Positions 1 through 11,000 of a DNA stretch of 64,000 bases are shown here, in pieces. The notes below the pieces were generated by a model. That model made no database searches. It had not been told where the DNA came from and was given only the letters and a program-made list of their open reading frames with translations. The translations under genes and the position numbers were made by a program. Positions within the stretch are counted from its first letter, which is position 1; every line of letters begins with the position of its first letter. This stretch comes from Yamagishiella unicocca (Eukaryota; Chlorophyta; Chlorophyceae; Chlamydomonadales; Volvocaceae). The DNA is taken from the NCBI GenBank assembly GCA_003116995.1, contig BDSL01000010.1, positions 62,001 through 126,000 on the forward strand. The letters are read 5' to 3'.

Positions 1-733
1 GTCGTTGTTGGCGTGCTGCTTCTCATTTTTTCCGCATCTCTGCCGAAGCAGATTCTCGGCCCGACTTGGACAGCAACCTCAGGCCAAGGTAAGCCGACTG
101 ATTCGGTCGTAAACCATTTCGTATCTTCGCTTCATAACGGCGTCGCCTATGTGCCTGGCGTTTTGCCAAACCTGGCCGTAACCGCAAATGGATGTGCCAA
201 TGACAAAAACCCGCAAAGATAGGGTGCGCTTTGTGCCGGGGAAACACCTCCGCCCGTACAGCCACGCAGTGGCCCGTGGTTCCAATTGATTTGCAGCCGC
301 GGATCCAAAGATTTGTGTAAAGGCCTCCGCATAGAATCCTCTATCAAAGCCGCGTAGCAGCCGGCCGTCAGCAAAGCCGTCAACCATGCTACGTAGGTAG
401 CCAATCGATGCCCTATCCTAATAATTTCCACACCCAATAGTGCAGCAGCCCGCCCACCACCCGCCCACCATCATGTTTGTCCGTAAATGGGACCCGCAGC
501 TTTGATTTTGTGCCGCATAACCAAACACACAGGGGTTGCCGCAGCACTGGCTGACCCTGAAGTCACCGCCATTGTCATGTTGGGGAACATGGTGTGGCAG
601 GATAGCGACTGGGAGGGCCACGTCAACCCCATTCCGTTGCTCCGAAACGTCACCATATCGGGTAACGGCACCGAGGACTCACCGGACACCTGGCCGCTGC
701 TGGATGCCAATTACGTGGCCGGCAAGGCAGGTG
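1..733 (+). CDS. Left-truncated gene, two exons of a secreted or membrane protein
   Basis: Two exons can be joined in frame. The first runs from the window edge to 88 and encodes a hydrophobic stretch (GVLLLIFSAS) that looks like a signal peptide or membrane segment. The donor is AAG|GTAAGC at 89 and the acceptor is ACACAG before 533; both are phase 1. The second exon reads VAAALADPEVTAIVMLGN, then RNVTISGNG and WPLLDANYV. This ALADPxVxAIV ... NVTISG pattern recalls the extracellular N-termini of large volvocalean membrane proteins (family recalled, not searched). The next donor is probably GTGGTG at 731. I found no continuation downstream, so either the following exons were lost or this is a gene fragment. 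The true start lies left of the window. Confidence 0.45.
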
Positions 734-3541
734 GTGCGCCGCCCTGCTGAACATCTTTCCATCTAGCTTGCTTGTATGTCCAGATGACCAGTATGGATGC
801 TTGATGCACTCACCGCATTCGGATGTGACCCAGCTACGTACATAGCGCTAATTGGCGGTCCAGAAAGGCAGGGGCCCGGGGCAATGGCCCCGTGTGTTGC
901 CTATATATGGGCCTCTCAATCCGCACTAGGACGGGCGGGAATGGGCTTGTACAGCGAGGCGTTTCCCCATCGGTATCTGGATAGGTTTATAGCTTGCAGT
1001 GGCAAGGGTGCTGCGGAGAGTTGGAGAGAGTAGATAGATAATAATAAGCACGACCGAACCGACTCATCCCGATTCGTCGTCGGCTCGACGCACGACCCCG
1101 CGTAACGCCCAGCAGCGCGTTACTCTTGCTCGTGGGACATTATGAGTTGTGGTGAGTTGTGGTGGTGCCATGGGCCCACCTAACACCTCAGCCGGCTTTA
1201 AATAACGTTGCTTGCAAGCCGACTCCATGCTCGACATTTACCCCAGCAAACCACCGCCCACACGCGCAATCCCGCCAGTTCTGACCGCATGCGGCAGCTC
1301 CTTCCCCAGCCCAGCCCCGTAACCGCTCTCGTCATCCATACCACCAAACTCATCCGTGCCACCTGAGCTCGCAGGCCCGCACACAGCAGCCTGCCCCGTG
1401 CCCCATACCGCAACACCCGGGGGCTTAACTACTGTGCTAGCCATTTGACCCCAGCCACTGAAACTCTGCTGCACCATACGCCGTCAGCGCTGGCATCGAG
1501 GCATTGTAATACTCAGGGTTTGACAGCTGCCGCCTTCTGGAGTACACGTTCTGGCCGGAACCTCACTGGTAGTAGTGACGGTTAGGTTGGAGGCTGCCAC
1601 CTGCTGGAAGATGAATCCCTCCCTTCCCTCTACAGGACCTCTATTTGGCGACACCGGAGTTCCAAATTGAACCCCTAAAACCTTGGGACTTCACCCGCAG
1701 AGCCCGCGTACCATGATAGTGCTGAACGGACCATGTGAAACAGCACTCTGCGTATGCGCGGGCTGCTCTTCTAACAGTCCCCATTCACCAGCGACTGCGT
1801 ACGGACGCTCCTACAGACTCAGAGCCAATCCGGGCCGCTCAGCTGCCGCTGCCAGCAGCACCTTGGCCGTGGCGGCGTCGACGGCGTTTCCGAAAAGTCC
1901 CGGAAGGCCCCGGCCCTCTCTGCACATATATGCGCAGGGAGCCCGGCATGTATTTTTCGTTCCTTGCAGTTGCCGGTGCCCGCCGCCGCTTTCATGCCAG
2001 CAGGGGTTGATTGTGTAGTCTCTTAGTAGGTCGCGTCTCTTCGACGTGTAATCTTCATGGATAAATCGGCCCTGGTGGAGGCAGCCAGCCGCTGATGCTC
2101 ACCGTGTAAGGCTGTTTAACGTCAAACTGGGGACAACACCTGGTCGGTGCGCCAAACTAAGCCTTGTCCAGCAAAGGGTTACCAACTCACCCTTGCCAGG
2201 CCGCCCTATTATAATAATTGCATGGGCCTTGCTATGTCGCATGTCTTTGCCGTGTCGCCGCCTGCCACGCACATTTGCACAGGTCCGCGAATGCTCGTCC
2301 TTTCCGGCTGCCTATGGAGCTGCACGGCATTGCCCATCCATGGCCACGCCCGCCGATACACACGGAGCGATGCCATGCGGCTGAGACTGCGCGTCATGTG
2401 TGTGCCTGCCTTCAGGAGGCGTCGTAGACTGCAAGAAACCTCGGCAAGGTGTGCCAGCAGCTACCCAACTACCAAGAGCTCCGTGTATATGGGTCCGTGC
2501 TTGAATGCCTAATACACGAATCCCGCTGGGTAGCGCAACCCGTGGAAAGGCCCATCATCGCTCCGATAGCCTCCATCCAAAACAGCTACCCTGCAAGCGT
2601 CCGATCCGTCATCATGCCTGGCCGACTGACCCTATGCTCCGTGTCCAAGGCCGCGTCCAAACCCACATCTTTCTGCATCGCAGGTGTGACGTGAAGCGAG
2701 CAGGCCATATGCGGGACTCCGCCGGCCTCGGTCAGCAACCCTGTGCGCCCGGAAGCCAAACAAGCGGGCGAAGTCCTGCTGCGGGGTCACTACACGCAAA
2801 CACGCGAAGCGCCCAATCTCCATCCCTGCACCGACACCCCATTCTCCATCCCACCGCCGGCAGCACCCCAAGTGCAGCAGAGACGCGAGCGCATCGCTTG
2901 GTGCTGCCCTCAACCCGGCCTGAACCCCTGGACCCGGCCCGCTGCGCTGCCCTCATGCGTTCGCGACCGCAGGCAGTGCCTGGCTCGCTTAGTACGGTAC
3001 CCCATTCGTTCTTCCTTGGAGGACGCAATGTCGCCGTCGAGCGTACGCGCGCCGCCCCGCGTGTGGCGGACTGCGTCGCGCTGCAGGACATGACACCACC
3101 CCACCTACACCTTCCACCATTTGGGCCCCCCGCCAAGCACGGAACACCCAGCACAGGGTCACGCCGCCTGCACAGCACGCCCGTCTCAACCACAGGCTGG
3201 CCCGAAACCTGCAGCACGGCCCTGGCGACGAAAGCGCCCACATCCACACCCACAAGCCCATGATCACGACAAGGGAGGTAGCGCTAGCCCTCCAGCCGGC
3301 GGGGCATGTTGGCTGGCCGCAGCAGCGCCCCCTCCCGCCTCCGCCAGGCAGATTAGCGCCGTCGGCAATCTGGCAGGTCACCAGCTGCCCCAAGCTGCCC
3401 CAGCGGCTTCCAGCGTGCCTTTACGCTCCGAGGCGTGACGTCACGAGGGCCTCTCCACCCGCCTGGCAGCGTCCAGGACTGCTGCCACCTGGACCGTTAG
3501 TTCCAACTCCCAACGAGCTATTAGACCATGATTTGACCCCT
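734..3541. other. Intergenic stretch, no convincing gene
   Basis: No exon chain with consistent phases was found on either strand. The only protein-like piece is on the minus strand at about 1430-1560, where one frame reads PEYYNASMPALTAYGAAEF and then stops. It may be a relic of a repeated element. The long open frames at 2505-3263 (+) and 2732-3253 (-) have the Arg/Pro/His composition of shadow frames in GC-rich DNA. The 3' UTR of the minus-strand Erv41/46-like gene must lie in the right end of this stretch, but no TGTAA signal on the minus strand was spotted. Confidence 0.5.
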
Positions 3542-6500
3542 TCACGCAGCCTTAGGGGTCACCAGCCGCACAGCCCAGTCCACCCAGCGATCAGTCATGC
3601 CTGCGGCAAGCAGCGCCGCAGGAGGCGGTGCCATGGGGCGGTGGGCCAGGCGGAGGGGGCCGTCAGACGGTGCGGTGGTCGGAAGGCAGCGCGTGCGTTC
3701 GGCACGTGGCTCGCAACAAGGGAGTGCTGCTAGTGATAGGGGGCCCGCGGGAGGGCTGCTGTTGGGTTTGATTGGCGGTGGGCTCGGTTGCCGGCTGCCG
3801 TGGAGAAGTCAGACCATAGCCCGAACAAGGCGACGACGCGCAGCTTAACTGGTGCAGCATCGGCCCCAGCTTCCCTCCACAGTGCTCCGTCCCATCCTAG
3901 CTCAAGCCCACCCTGTCCCACCAGACCCAACGAACCCAAAGGCCACCCTGTCCCACCAGACCCAACGAACCCAAAGGCCACCCTGTCCCACCAGACCCAA
4001 CGAACCCACAGCCCACCCTGTCCCACCAGACCCAACGAACCTACAGCCGGCTCTCGCCAATCCCAACGGCTCCACGGGTTCCTTCCTTCCCTTAACCACC
4101 CAACGGCTCGCGCCACTCACGAGTAATGGCGAAGGCGCCCCCCACCACGGCGCAGATCCGCACGATGAAGTGCAGCAGCGAAGGCGGGCGCTCGTTGATG
4201 GTCATGACGATGGGCGACAAGTCGTAGTGCACGTCCAGGGCCGGCGGGTAGCCGCGCTGCAGCGGCTGCGCGTACTCGGTGACCGAGTACTGGTGGGTCT
4301 CGGTGACTCGGCCTGGGGACCGGATTGCGGTGGGTATAAAAGAAATCCGAATCCACGGCCGACGGATTGCGGTGGGGTTCGCGGGCTTCAAATGTAGTGG
4401 CAGTGGCAGAACAATGAGGCGACGCAAGCGTCGGGATGGCTGCTTGATGCTGCGCCTGGGAGTCTGCCTCTCTACCTCGAAGCTTCCGAGCACCTTCTCC
4501 GCGTCGTCGTCGGCAACCCCAACCCCCCCGGCACCCCCAAGGTGTCTGTCCTAAGCGGTTTTTCTTTCGTACACGGATTTTCCTCGCAACCCTCTCCGGC
4601 ACCCCCGGCCGCGCAGCTACTCACCTAGGCGGTTGTAAAACTCCGTCGGCACCACTTTGAGGAAGTACTTGTAGCTGTTCGGCGTCTTCTCCACCGTACG
4701 AACGTAGCCGTCCAGGGGGTTCAGCTGGCCTGGGTAGTGCGGGCCGAAGCCAAGGTGCTTGATGACATGGCTCATATTGAGCACCTGGACAGGTGAGGCG
4801 GAGAGGCAGGTGAGGCGGAGAGGCAGGTGAGGCGGAGAGGCAGGAGGTTTGGGGTACGCCACTACGCACGCGTCAACCTCATCGCTCCACTTTTCCTCAG
4901 ACCCCACCACGTGGAGGCATCGGTTGGGCCACACACGTGACCGACACTCGCCGCTGGCTAAATGAACGGGTGGACGTGATCCCAAGCCCGTGACGCACGC
5001 AGCAACGATAGAGGAGGGCGCCGGCATTGCCCCACTGCACCAGGGCAGCCCTGTGCTGGGACGAGCGGTGCAAGTGAGGGAGGAGCTGGGGCCGAAGGTT
5101 TGGGCCCGACAATGTTTGGGCGCAAGAATATTCGGGCCCAAGAACGTTCGGGCCCAAGAAATTTGGGCCCACGAAGGTGTGGACCGAGAAAGTTTGGCCT
5201 CCCCGAGAAGTCCGGCCCGCTCGCACCTTGGGGATATGGTGCGTCCCAAGCAGCTGCGGCAACATCTGGAACACCATGTTTTGGTGCACGGACATGTGAA
5301 GCCGGCCGGCCACGCGCTTCACGTCCATGGTGCCGTACACGTGACAGCCCTCACTGTGATCCGCCTCGTCCTCCATGTCCACCAGGTGCTGCGGTTGGCG
5401 GTTGTGGTTGGGTGTTAGCGATTCGGTGGCGTCGGGAGGTAGAGTCAAGTGTGATGAGGGACCGCTGGTGGCTGCGGCACGACTAACTTGTGGGTCAGCA
5501 ATTACTGGATGTGTATAAGCAAGGTTGAGCCTGGAGAAGCCACTGTCACATATGCGCTACTGCCGAATGAGCTCCTCCCTTAGGTCCTTGCATGTCACCG
5601 CGCGGTCGCCTGCCGACCCCTCCTGACTGGCACCTCCCGACTGACCCCCGACTGACACCTCCCGACTGACCCCCGACTGGCACCTCCCGACTGACCCCCG
5701 ACTGGCACCTCCCGACTGACCACCATGATACGACCCGCCTGATCAGCCCCCGTGTTATCAGCCCAGAAGGATCCTCCCACTCGTGCTGCTGAGCGGCGCC
5801 CCTCCACCCTGGTCTCCTCGTCACCGCCTTAACCGCGTATTCGAAACTCTCCTCCCTTCGCTCGTCCTCCGATGTCGTGTCCACGGGAATCTTCAGCTCC
5901 CCCTCTCCCTCACCTGCATGGCCTCCTGTATGTTCACCGACACCAGCTGCTCCGCCCCCGTGTCCATGATCTGCTGGCTCTGAGGCGTGTGGTACTCGGC
6001 CTTGCCGATCTGCTTGCCCGCCCCGTCCAGTCGCATCTTGTGCACGTGCATGTTGTGCGCAAACGAGGCGTCGTTCTCCGCCGTTCCGGAGATGTCCAGG
6101 ACGTCGATGGACAGCACTGCAGCGGCCCGCATGGGGGAGACACGAGGGCGGCAAGAAACGCGTCGGCCGCAGCATCTGGCAAGCACTCACCGAGCCGGCC
6201 CAGGACCCCGACGCGTGTCCCAGCCGGTTCCAAAGAAGCGTGTTATTTCGCGGTGAAAACAGAAAACAGCACGGAATGCCCATTTCCACGCGAAACGTAG
6301 CTGGTCTCAAACCTGGTCTACTTGCGTTTCGGTACCGCAAAGCTGTCAGGGGTATGCGGGTATGGGGGCAACCCTAAAACCCTTTTTTTAACCCTTGCAG
6401 ATGGTGCAACAAGTGCGCCGGCGCAACCCCACCCGCTGGCTGCTTCAGCAGCGCCGAACGCGCCTGTCCCCCCCCCAACACACAAACACACACCGTAGAT

Positions 6501-7649
6501 TCCCAAACCCGTACAGTTGCATCGCGGCCCTTTCGGTCGCGAAATGTTGCTCTGGCCCCGTCATGTCTTCCCGCGTGAACGCAAAAGAGTATTAAATGCT
6601 TCTAGACCCTTGCGATCAAGGCTAAATCGAGCCGTAGCCAAGGCGCTCGCCCTACTCTTGGCCGGACCCACCCCTTACACCGGCACTAGCGGCCAGCCCA
6701 ACAGGCGGAAGAGCACCCAGCCAGGATCTTATGCCACGTACAGCTGTCAATGTCGCTCAGGGAGGCGACGGACCCATTCCACCGGCAGGCCCCCACCCAC
6801 GTAGGCCTTCGGCTTTAGTATCCCCAACCCAGTCCTCCAGCATGCATCTCGAAACGTCTGTTCTAAACGGTTCGGGAATCCACGGGTCTTCCTCGAAACC
6901 CACGTAGGCCCCAAACCAGGAACACACACCGCCAAGCTGCTTCTCGGGACACCTCGTCCAGTGGGCGCTTTCAAGTTCAGTGTCCCTCGCCTCCCAAACC
7001 CAAATGCTTTTCGCCGCCAGGCATGGTGCTGCGTAGAAACGTAGTTGTGCTGTCGCGGTATGGCCGTTTGTCGGAGAGCCCTTGGTGCAAACTTATCAGC
7101 CGTGTCGTGCTCGTTTGGTCGCGGACCCGACCTCCCCGCACAGTCACAACCCAACCACCTCCGTTACAGGCCAGTCATATTTGACGTGCTCCTTGACACC
7201 TACCCGCACAGGGCACAGCCGGAAACGTTATATCTATGTTGATCGTCAGCGCGTGTCGTCGGGCCAGGTCCACGGACATCTGCGATAGAGATGCACCACC
7301 GTGTGTATAAGGATTGCAGACGTCACGTCGTATGTAGGACAATCACTGTTCCGGCCGGAGCTGGCGTCTCGTGTAGCGCTACTTGTTACAGCCCTACCTG
7401 AATAACCCGATGCTGGCGATAGAACGTCCCCATTTCGTGGACGAACAGAACTGAAGCTAGAAGGAAGCCACACAAGGTCACTGCGATAGCCGGTCCGAGG
7501 ACGCCAAGTCAAGTTTAGCGAGGATCAATCCGAAGTCGTCCACAATGTCAAGCTTGCTAATGCTCACCAAGTGCACCATGCACTGTTTGTTGCACCAAGT
7601 GGGCTTCTGGCTTGACGTATGCGCTTAGCGCGCTAAGCTTAAACTTCAT
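3542..7649 (-). CDS. Erv41/Erv46 (ERGIC) family ER-Golgi cargo receptor
   Basis: Eight exons join without a frame break: 7649-7568, 7480-7398, 7279-7204, 6116-5914, 5388-5227, 4784-4625, 4312-4121 and 3600-3542 (338 aa). The family cycles between ER and Golgi in COPII/COPI vesicles and helps load cargo. A membrane segment (LCGFLLASVLFVHEM) sits at about residues 29-44. It is followed by MSVDL, ITFPAVPCAVLSIDVLDISG, EGCHVYGTMDVKRVAG, MSHVIKHLGFGPHYPG, NPLDGYV, FLKVVPTEF, HQYSVTEY, YDLSPIV and a second membrane segment at about 300-318 (LLHFIVRICAVVGGAFAI). These match the plant ERGIC-like proteins as I remember them, such as the Arabidopsis At1g22200 type. The CxxC region seen in Erv46/ERGIC3 is absent. 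Introns 3 (1,087 bp), 4, 5 and 7 are long; introns 4, 5 and 7 hold minisatellites. The gene is divergent from the carbamoyl-phosphate synthase gene. Confidence 0.9.
3908..4047. repeat. 35-bp minisatellite, 4 copies, in the last intron of the Erv41/46 gene
   Basis: Units start at 3908, 3943, 3978 and 4013, a period of exactly 35 bp. The unit begins CCACCCTGTCCCACCAGACC, and the last units carry single-base changes. The array lies inside the intron between 4120 and 3601 of the minus-strand gene. Confidence 0.95.
5099..5178. repeat. 16-bp tandem repeat, 5 copies, in intron 5 of the Erv41/46 gene
   Basis: Five units of the type TTCGGGCCCAAGAACG start at 5099, 5115, 5131, 5147 and 5163. Each contains a GGGCCC or GGGCGC core. 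The array is intronic (between 5226 and 4785). Confidence 0.85.
5627..5722. repeat. 25-bp minisatellite, 4 copies, in intron 4 of the Erv41/46 gene
   Basis: Units starting CTGGCACCTCCCGACTGACC recur at 5627, 5652, 5677 and 5702. They lie in the intron between 5913 and 5389 of the minus-strand gene. Confidence 0.9.
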
Positions 7650-8055
7650 GATGCCTCGCGTCCAACCTACCTAAAAGCTAATTCGCAAGTCCAATCAATT
7701 TCAACAGGCTTAGTACCTTTGTCCTTATTGCGGTTCGTTCCGCATAGCGATTACCAGGTTTCCAACAACAATCAATGTTGGTCAAGCCTAGCTAACGCTA
7801 GCAAACCTGCAACGTTCAGTGATTAATAAAGTGAATGTATCGTAAAGAAAGTCACGTTCCGATTGTACGTTTTTGGAGACTTGCACGGCGTGACCCCCCC
7901 TCCCATGCAATAATGTTTCCACTATATGTTGTAGATTCGACGAATTTCCTCGCATAATTTCGTGTTAGTATAGCGGCCGGCTAAGGTCCGCACACACTGT
8001 GAAAAGGAGGTGCTTGCCTCAAACACACCTTGAACCAGGGTCACATCAGAGAGGA
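7650..8055. promoter_or_regulatory. Shared divergent promoter region (406 bp)
   Basis: This interval separates the ATG of the Erv41/46-like gene (minus, 7649) from the ATG of the carbamoyl-phosphate synthase gene (plus, 8056). It is clearly more AT-rich than the flanking exons, so both 5' UTRs and both core promoters must fit here. No specific operator or TATA element can be assigned with confidence. Confidence 0.6.
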
Positions 8056-11000
8056 ATGTCGGCCCAACTCCTATCGGGCGGCGCCACCTGTGGCGTCGGC
8101 CGTGCCGCTGCACCGTCCTCGCAGCGTAATGCCATGTTCAAGCGGCCTATCTTCGTAGGCACGGCGAGCGAGCTGGGGCTCAAGCCCTCGGCGGCCGTGC
8201 GCCCGCAGACGCAGCGGTCACGTGGGGTTCAGAGTGTGCGCTGCTCTGCCACCAGCTCCGCCAAGCCCCTACCATGGCAGGCGGCGATGTCGGAGATTAA
8301 GAAGCGCCGCGATATCAAAACTATTATGATTATTGGCGCCGGCCCTATCGTCATTGGCCAGGTATCGTGATGACATGGTGCGGCGCTTCGTCACGTTGTC
8401 AATTGACTTCCTATATCCTTATACAGGCTTGCGAGTTCGACTACTCTGGTACTCAAGCATGCAAGTCTCTCAAGTAAGAGCGACTCGTGACCTAGCCGCT
8501 TGCGGAACTCCTTCATGATCACAAGGGTTTCGCCTCGTGTGTGCGCAGGAAGGAGGGCTACCGTGTGATTCTGCTCAACTCGAACCCGGTGAGCATTATT
8601 CTGGATAGTTTTAGCCAGTACAATTCAATTCGCCGCAGGTCGCAGCAATGAGGGTTTCGCATGTTCAGTGCCTTACTTTATCGGACCTTTCCGGCTTGCA
8701 GGCTACCATCATGACGGACCCTGGCATGGCCGATCGCACCTACGTCGGCCCCATGACCCCGGAGATGACTGAGCAAATCTTGGCCAAGGTGCGCAGGTCA
8801 TGCCTTGAAATGGCCGTTTACATAATACCGGCGCACCATCATCGGTCGCTTACGTCGCTCTGCCTTGTGCCGCATGCCTCAACAGGAGCGTCCGGATGCT
8901 ATCCTGCCCACTATGGGTGGCCAGACGGGCCTGAACCTGGCCAAGACGCTGGCGGAGGTGAGCTCGTGCAGGCGCGGTTTGCGTACCAGCATTTGCATCG
9001 TGACGTATTGGTCGTTCACAGGGCCGGGTTAATCTAGCCCCGGCCCTGCGGTAAAGCTGTTCCTGGGACTATTGTGCATGGGGCATGGCCCCCGGCCGCC
9101 CTGCCTCATGCAAGCATGGGTCAACCGACCACGGCCTTCTTGTGACCCTCTGTTCAGTTTCCAGTTTTTTTGCCATCCACATGCCGTGCAGGGCTGAATA
9201 GCACTCGCTGCGGGCCCTGTGGCACGGCCACTCTGCTTGCGCCCTGCCTGTGCATCTGACCAGCCCTGGCACAAAACTCGCGGTTCATCTCCACGCCAAT
9301 GGCACGATCACGGATGTGCGTTTTACGCCAGGAATGGCCACGTGTCCCCAGCTTCGCCTGTAGCCACTGACCGACTAATACAATCTTTGGTCGTTGTATC
9401 GCGGCCGCGGCCTTCCGACGCCCACAGCGTGGCATCCTGGCCAAGTACGGCATCGAGCTGATTGGCGCCAAGCTGCCGTCCATCGACCGTGCTGAGGACC
9501 GCGAGCTCTTCAAGCAGTCCATGACTCGCATCGGCCTCAAGTGCGCCAAGTCGGGTAAGAGACTACTCCGGCACCCCCCGCCCTAACCGCGCGCCCACCT
9601 TCCTATCATCCTACGACGTAATACCTGACGTGCGGCCTCTCCGGTCCCTCTCCAGCACGTCCCTAGGGCACCGTCCGCATCATTAGCCTGCTCCCGGCAG
9701 CGTCGCACGCAACGCCCGACGCCCGGAACGCTTGCAGCCCGCTGCACCCTTTACTGGCCCTCATAACGTTACCACCAACCTGCTTACCTCATCACCCTTA
9801 ATTCTCCTTTCTCCTCAGCCACTGCAAACACGCTGGAGGAGGCCCTGGTTATCGCCGCTGACATCGGCAAATACCCCATCATCGTGCGCCCCGCCTTTAC
9901 GCTGGGCGGCACTGGTGGCGGTATCGCCTACAACATCGATGAGCTCAAGGACATCGTCAGCGGTGGCCTGGTCGCGTCCATGACGACGCAGGTGCTGGTG
10001 GAGCAGTCGCTGCTGGGCTGGAAGGAGTTCGAGCTGGAGGTGCGTGGTTGGGAACCCAAGGGGCGGAGTGGGGGGTTAAAGCCGGGGGGCGGTAAAGCCG
10101 GGGGGCTGCGAAGTAGGAAATGGGTTCGAGGTGCGTGGTGCATGGGCGAGATCAAGGGGCATTAGCAAGGGGACGGGAGAGGGAGAGGCGCTGCCATACG
10201 CTGCTTCACTACAGCTGCATGGACAGCTTTCTAGGCACGCCAAGGAAGTGGCCAATCCGGAGCCATGAGGCTACCCGGTGGTAGTAATCAGTGGCCACTT
10301 CATTTCCATGGCTGTGGGTTAAGGCAGTGATGTAGGCAGTGATGTAGATATCTACGCTCGGGTGCTCAGGGGCAGAAGGGACGCAACCACAGCGAAGAAT
10401 CCCAAGTTGGGAATCCTGGGTGCCGGGTGTCCCAGGGACTTGTGCGGAGGACGTTTTGCGGTGCCGGCCGTACTGGACGGTGCATGAATTTCGACGAAGT
10501 ATTAGGACGCCCAGCCTGGCGGCGAACATCTGAGCGGGCGCTGGAGCTCTTTCTTGCCGGGGTTGGGCGCCCAACTGCGTCTCCGTTCTCTCGCCCCTCC
10601 CCATCCTCGTGCCGCCAGGTGATGCGCGACCTGAACGACAACGTGATGATCGTGTGCTCCATTGAGAACGTCGACCCCATGGGCGTGCACACTGGTAAGA
10701 GCGATTTGTGTGCGTTCACGAAAACGAGAGGGTGAACTTGCAACGCACACAAAGAGGACACAAAAGGGAACGTCGATTAACATATGTTGTACGGCAATGT
10801 GCGCGCCATGCATTCGCGAATACCGTACGCGCCTGTGCGTGTCATGCCAAAAAAGGCGAGCTGAGTTATTGCACGACGTGCACTGCGCCTTGTCTACTGA
10901 CAAGATAACGAATGGGGGGTTGGAGGAGGCTTTGGTGGGATGAAGTCCCATGGGAAAGGGGCCTCTGTGATGTTGCGGTTGGTGGTGGAATGGTAGGAGG

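Noticed and set aside
2505..3263. 252-codon plus-strand frame
   Set aside because: Arg/Pro/His/Thr-rich, no motifs, overlapped by long frames on the other strand; typical of GC-rich non-coding DNA.
5825..5913. Apparent extra exon or frameshift in the Erv41/46 gene (reads LKIPVDTTSEDERREES)
   Set aside because: It is out of frame with the upstream exon. Splicing from the CAG|GTGAGG donor (exon end 5914) to 5388 joins the conserved blocks in phase 0 with no frameshift needed, so the stretch is intronic.
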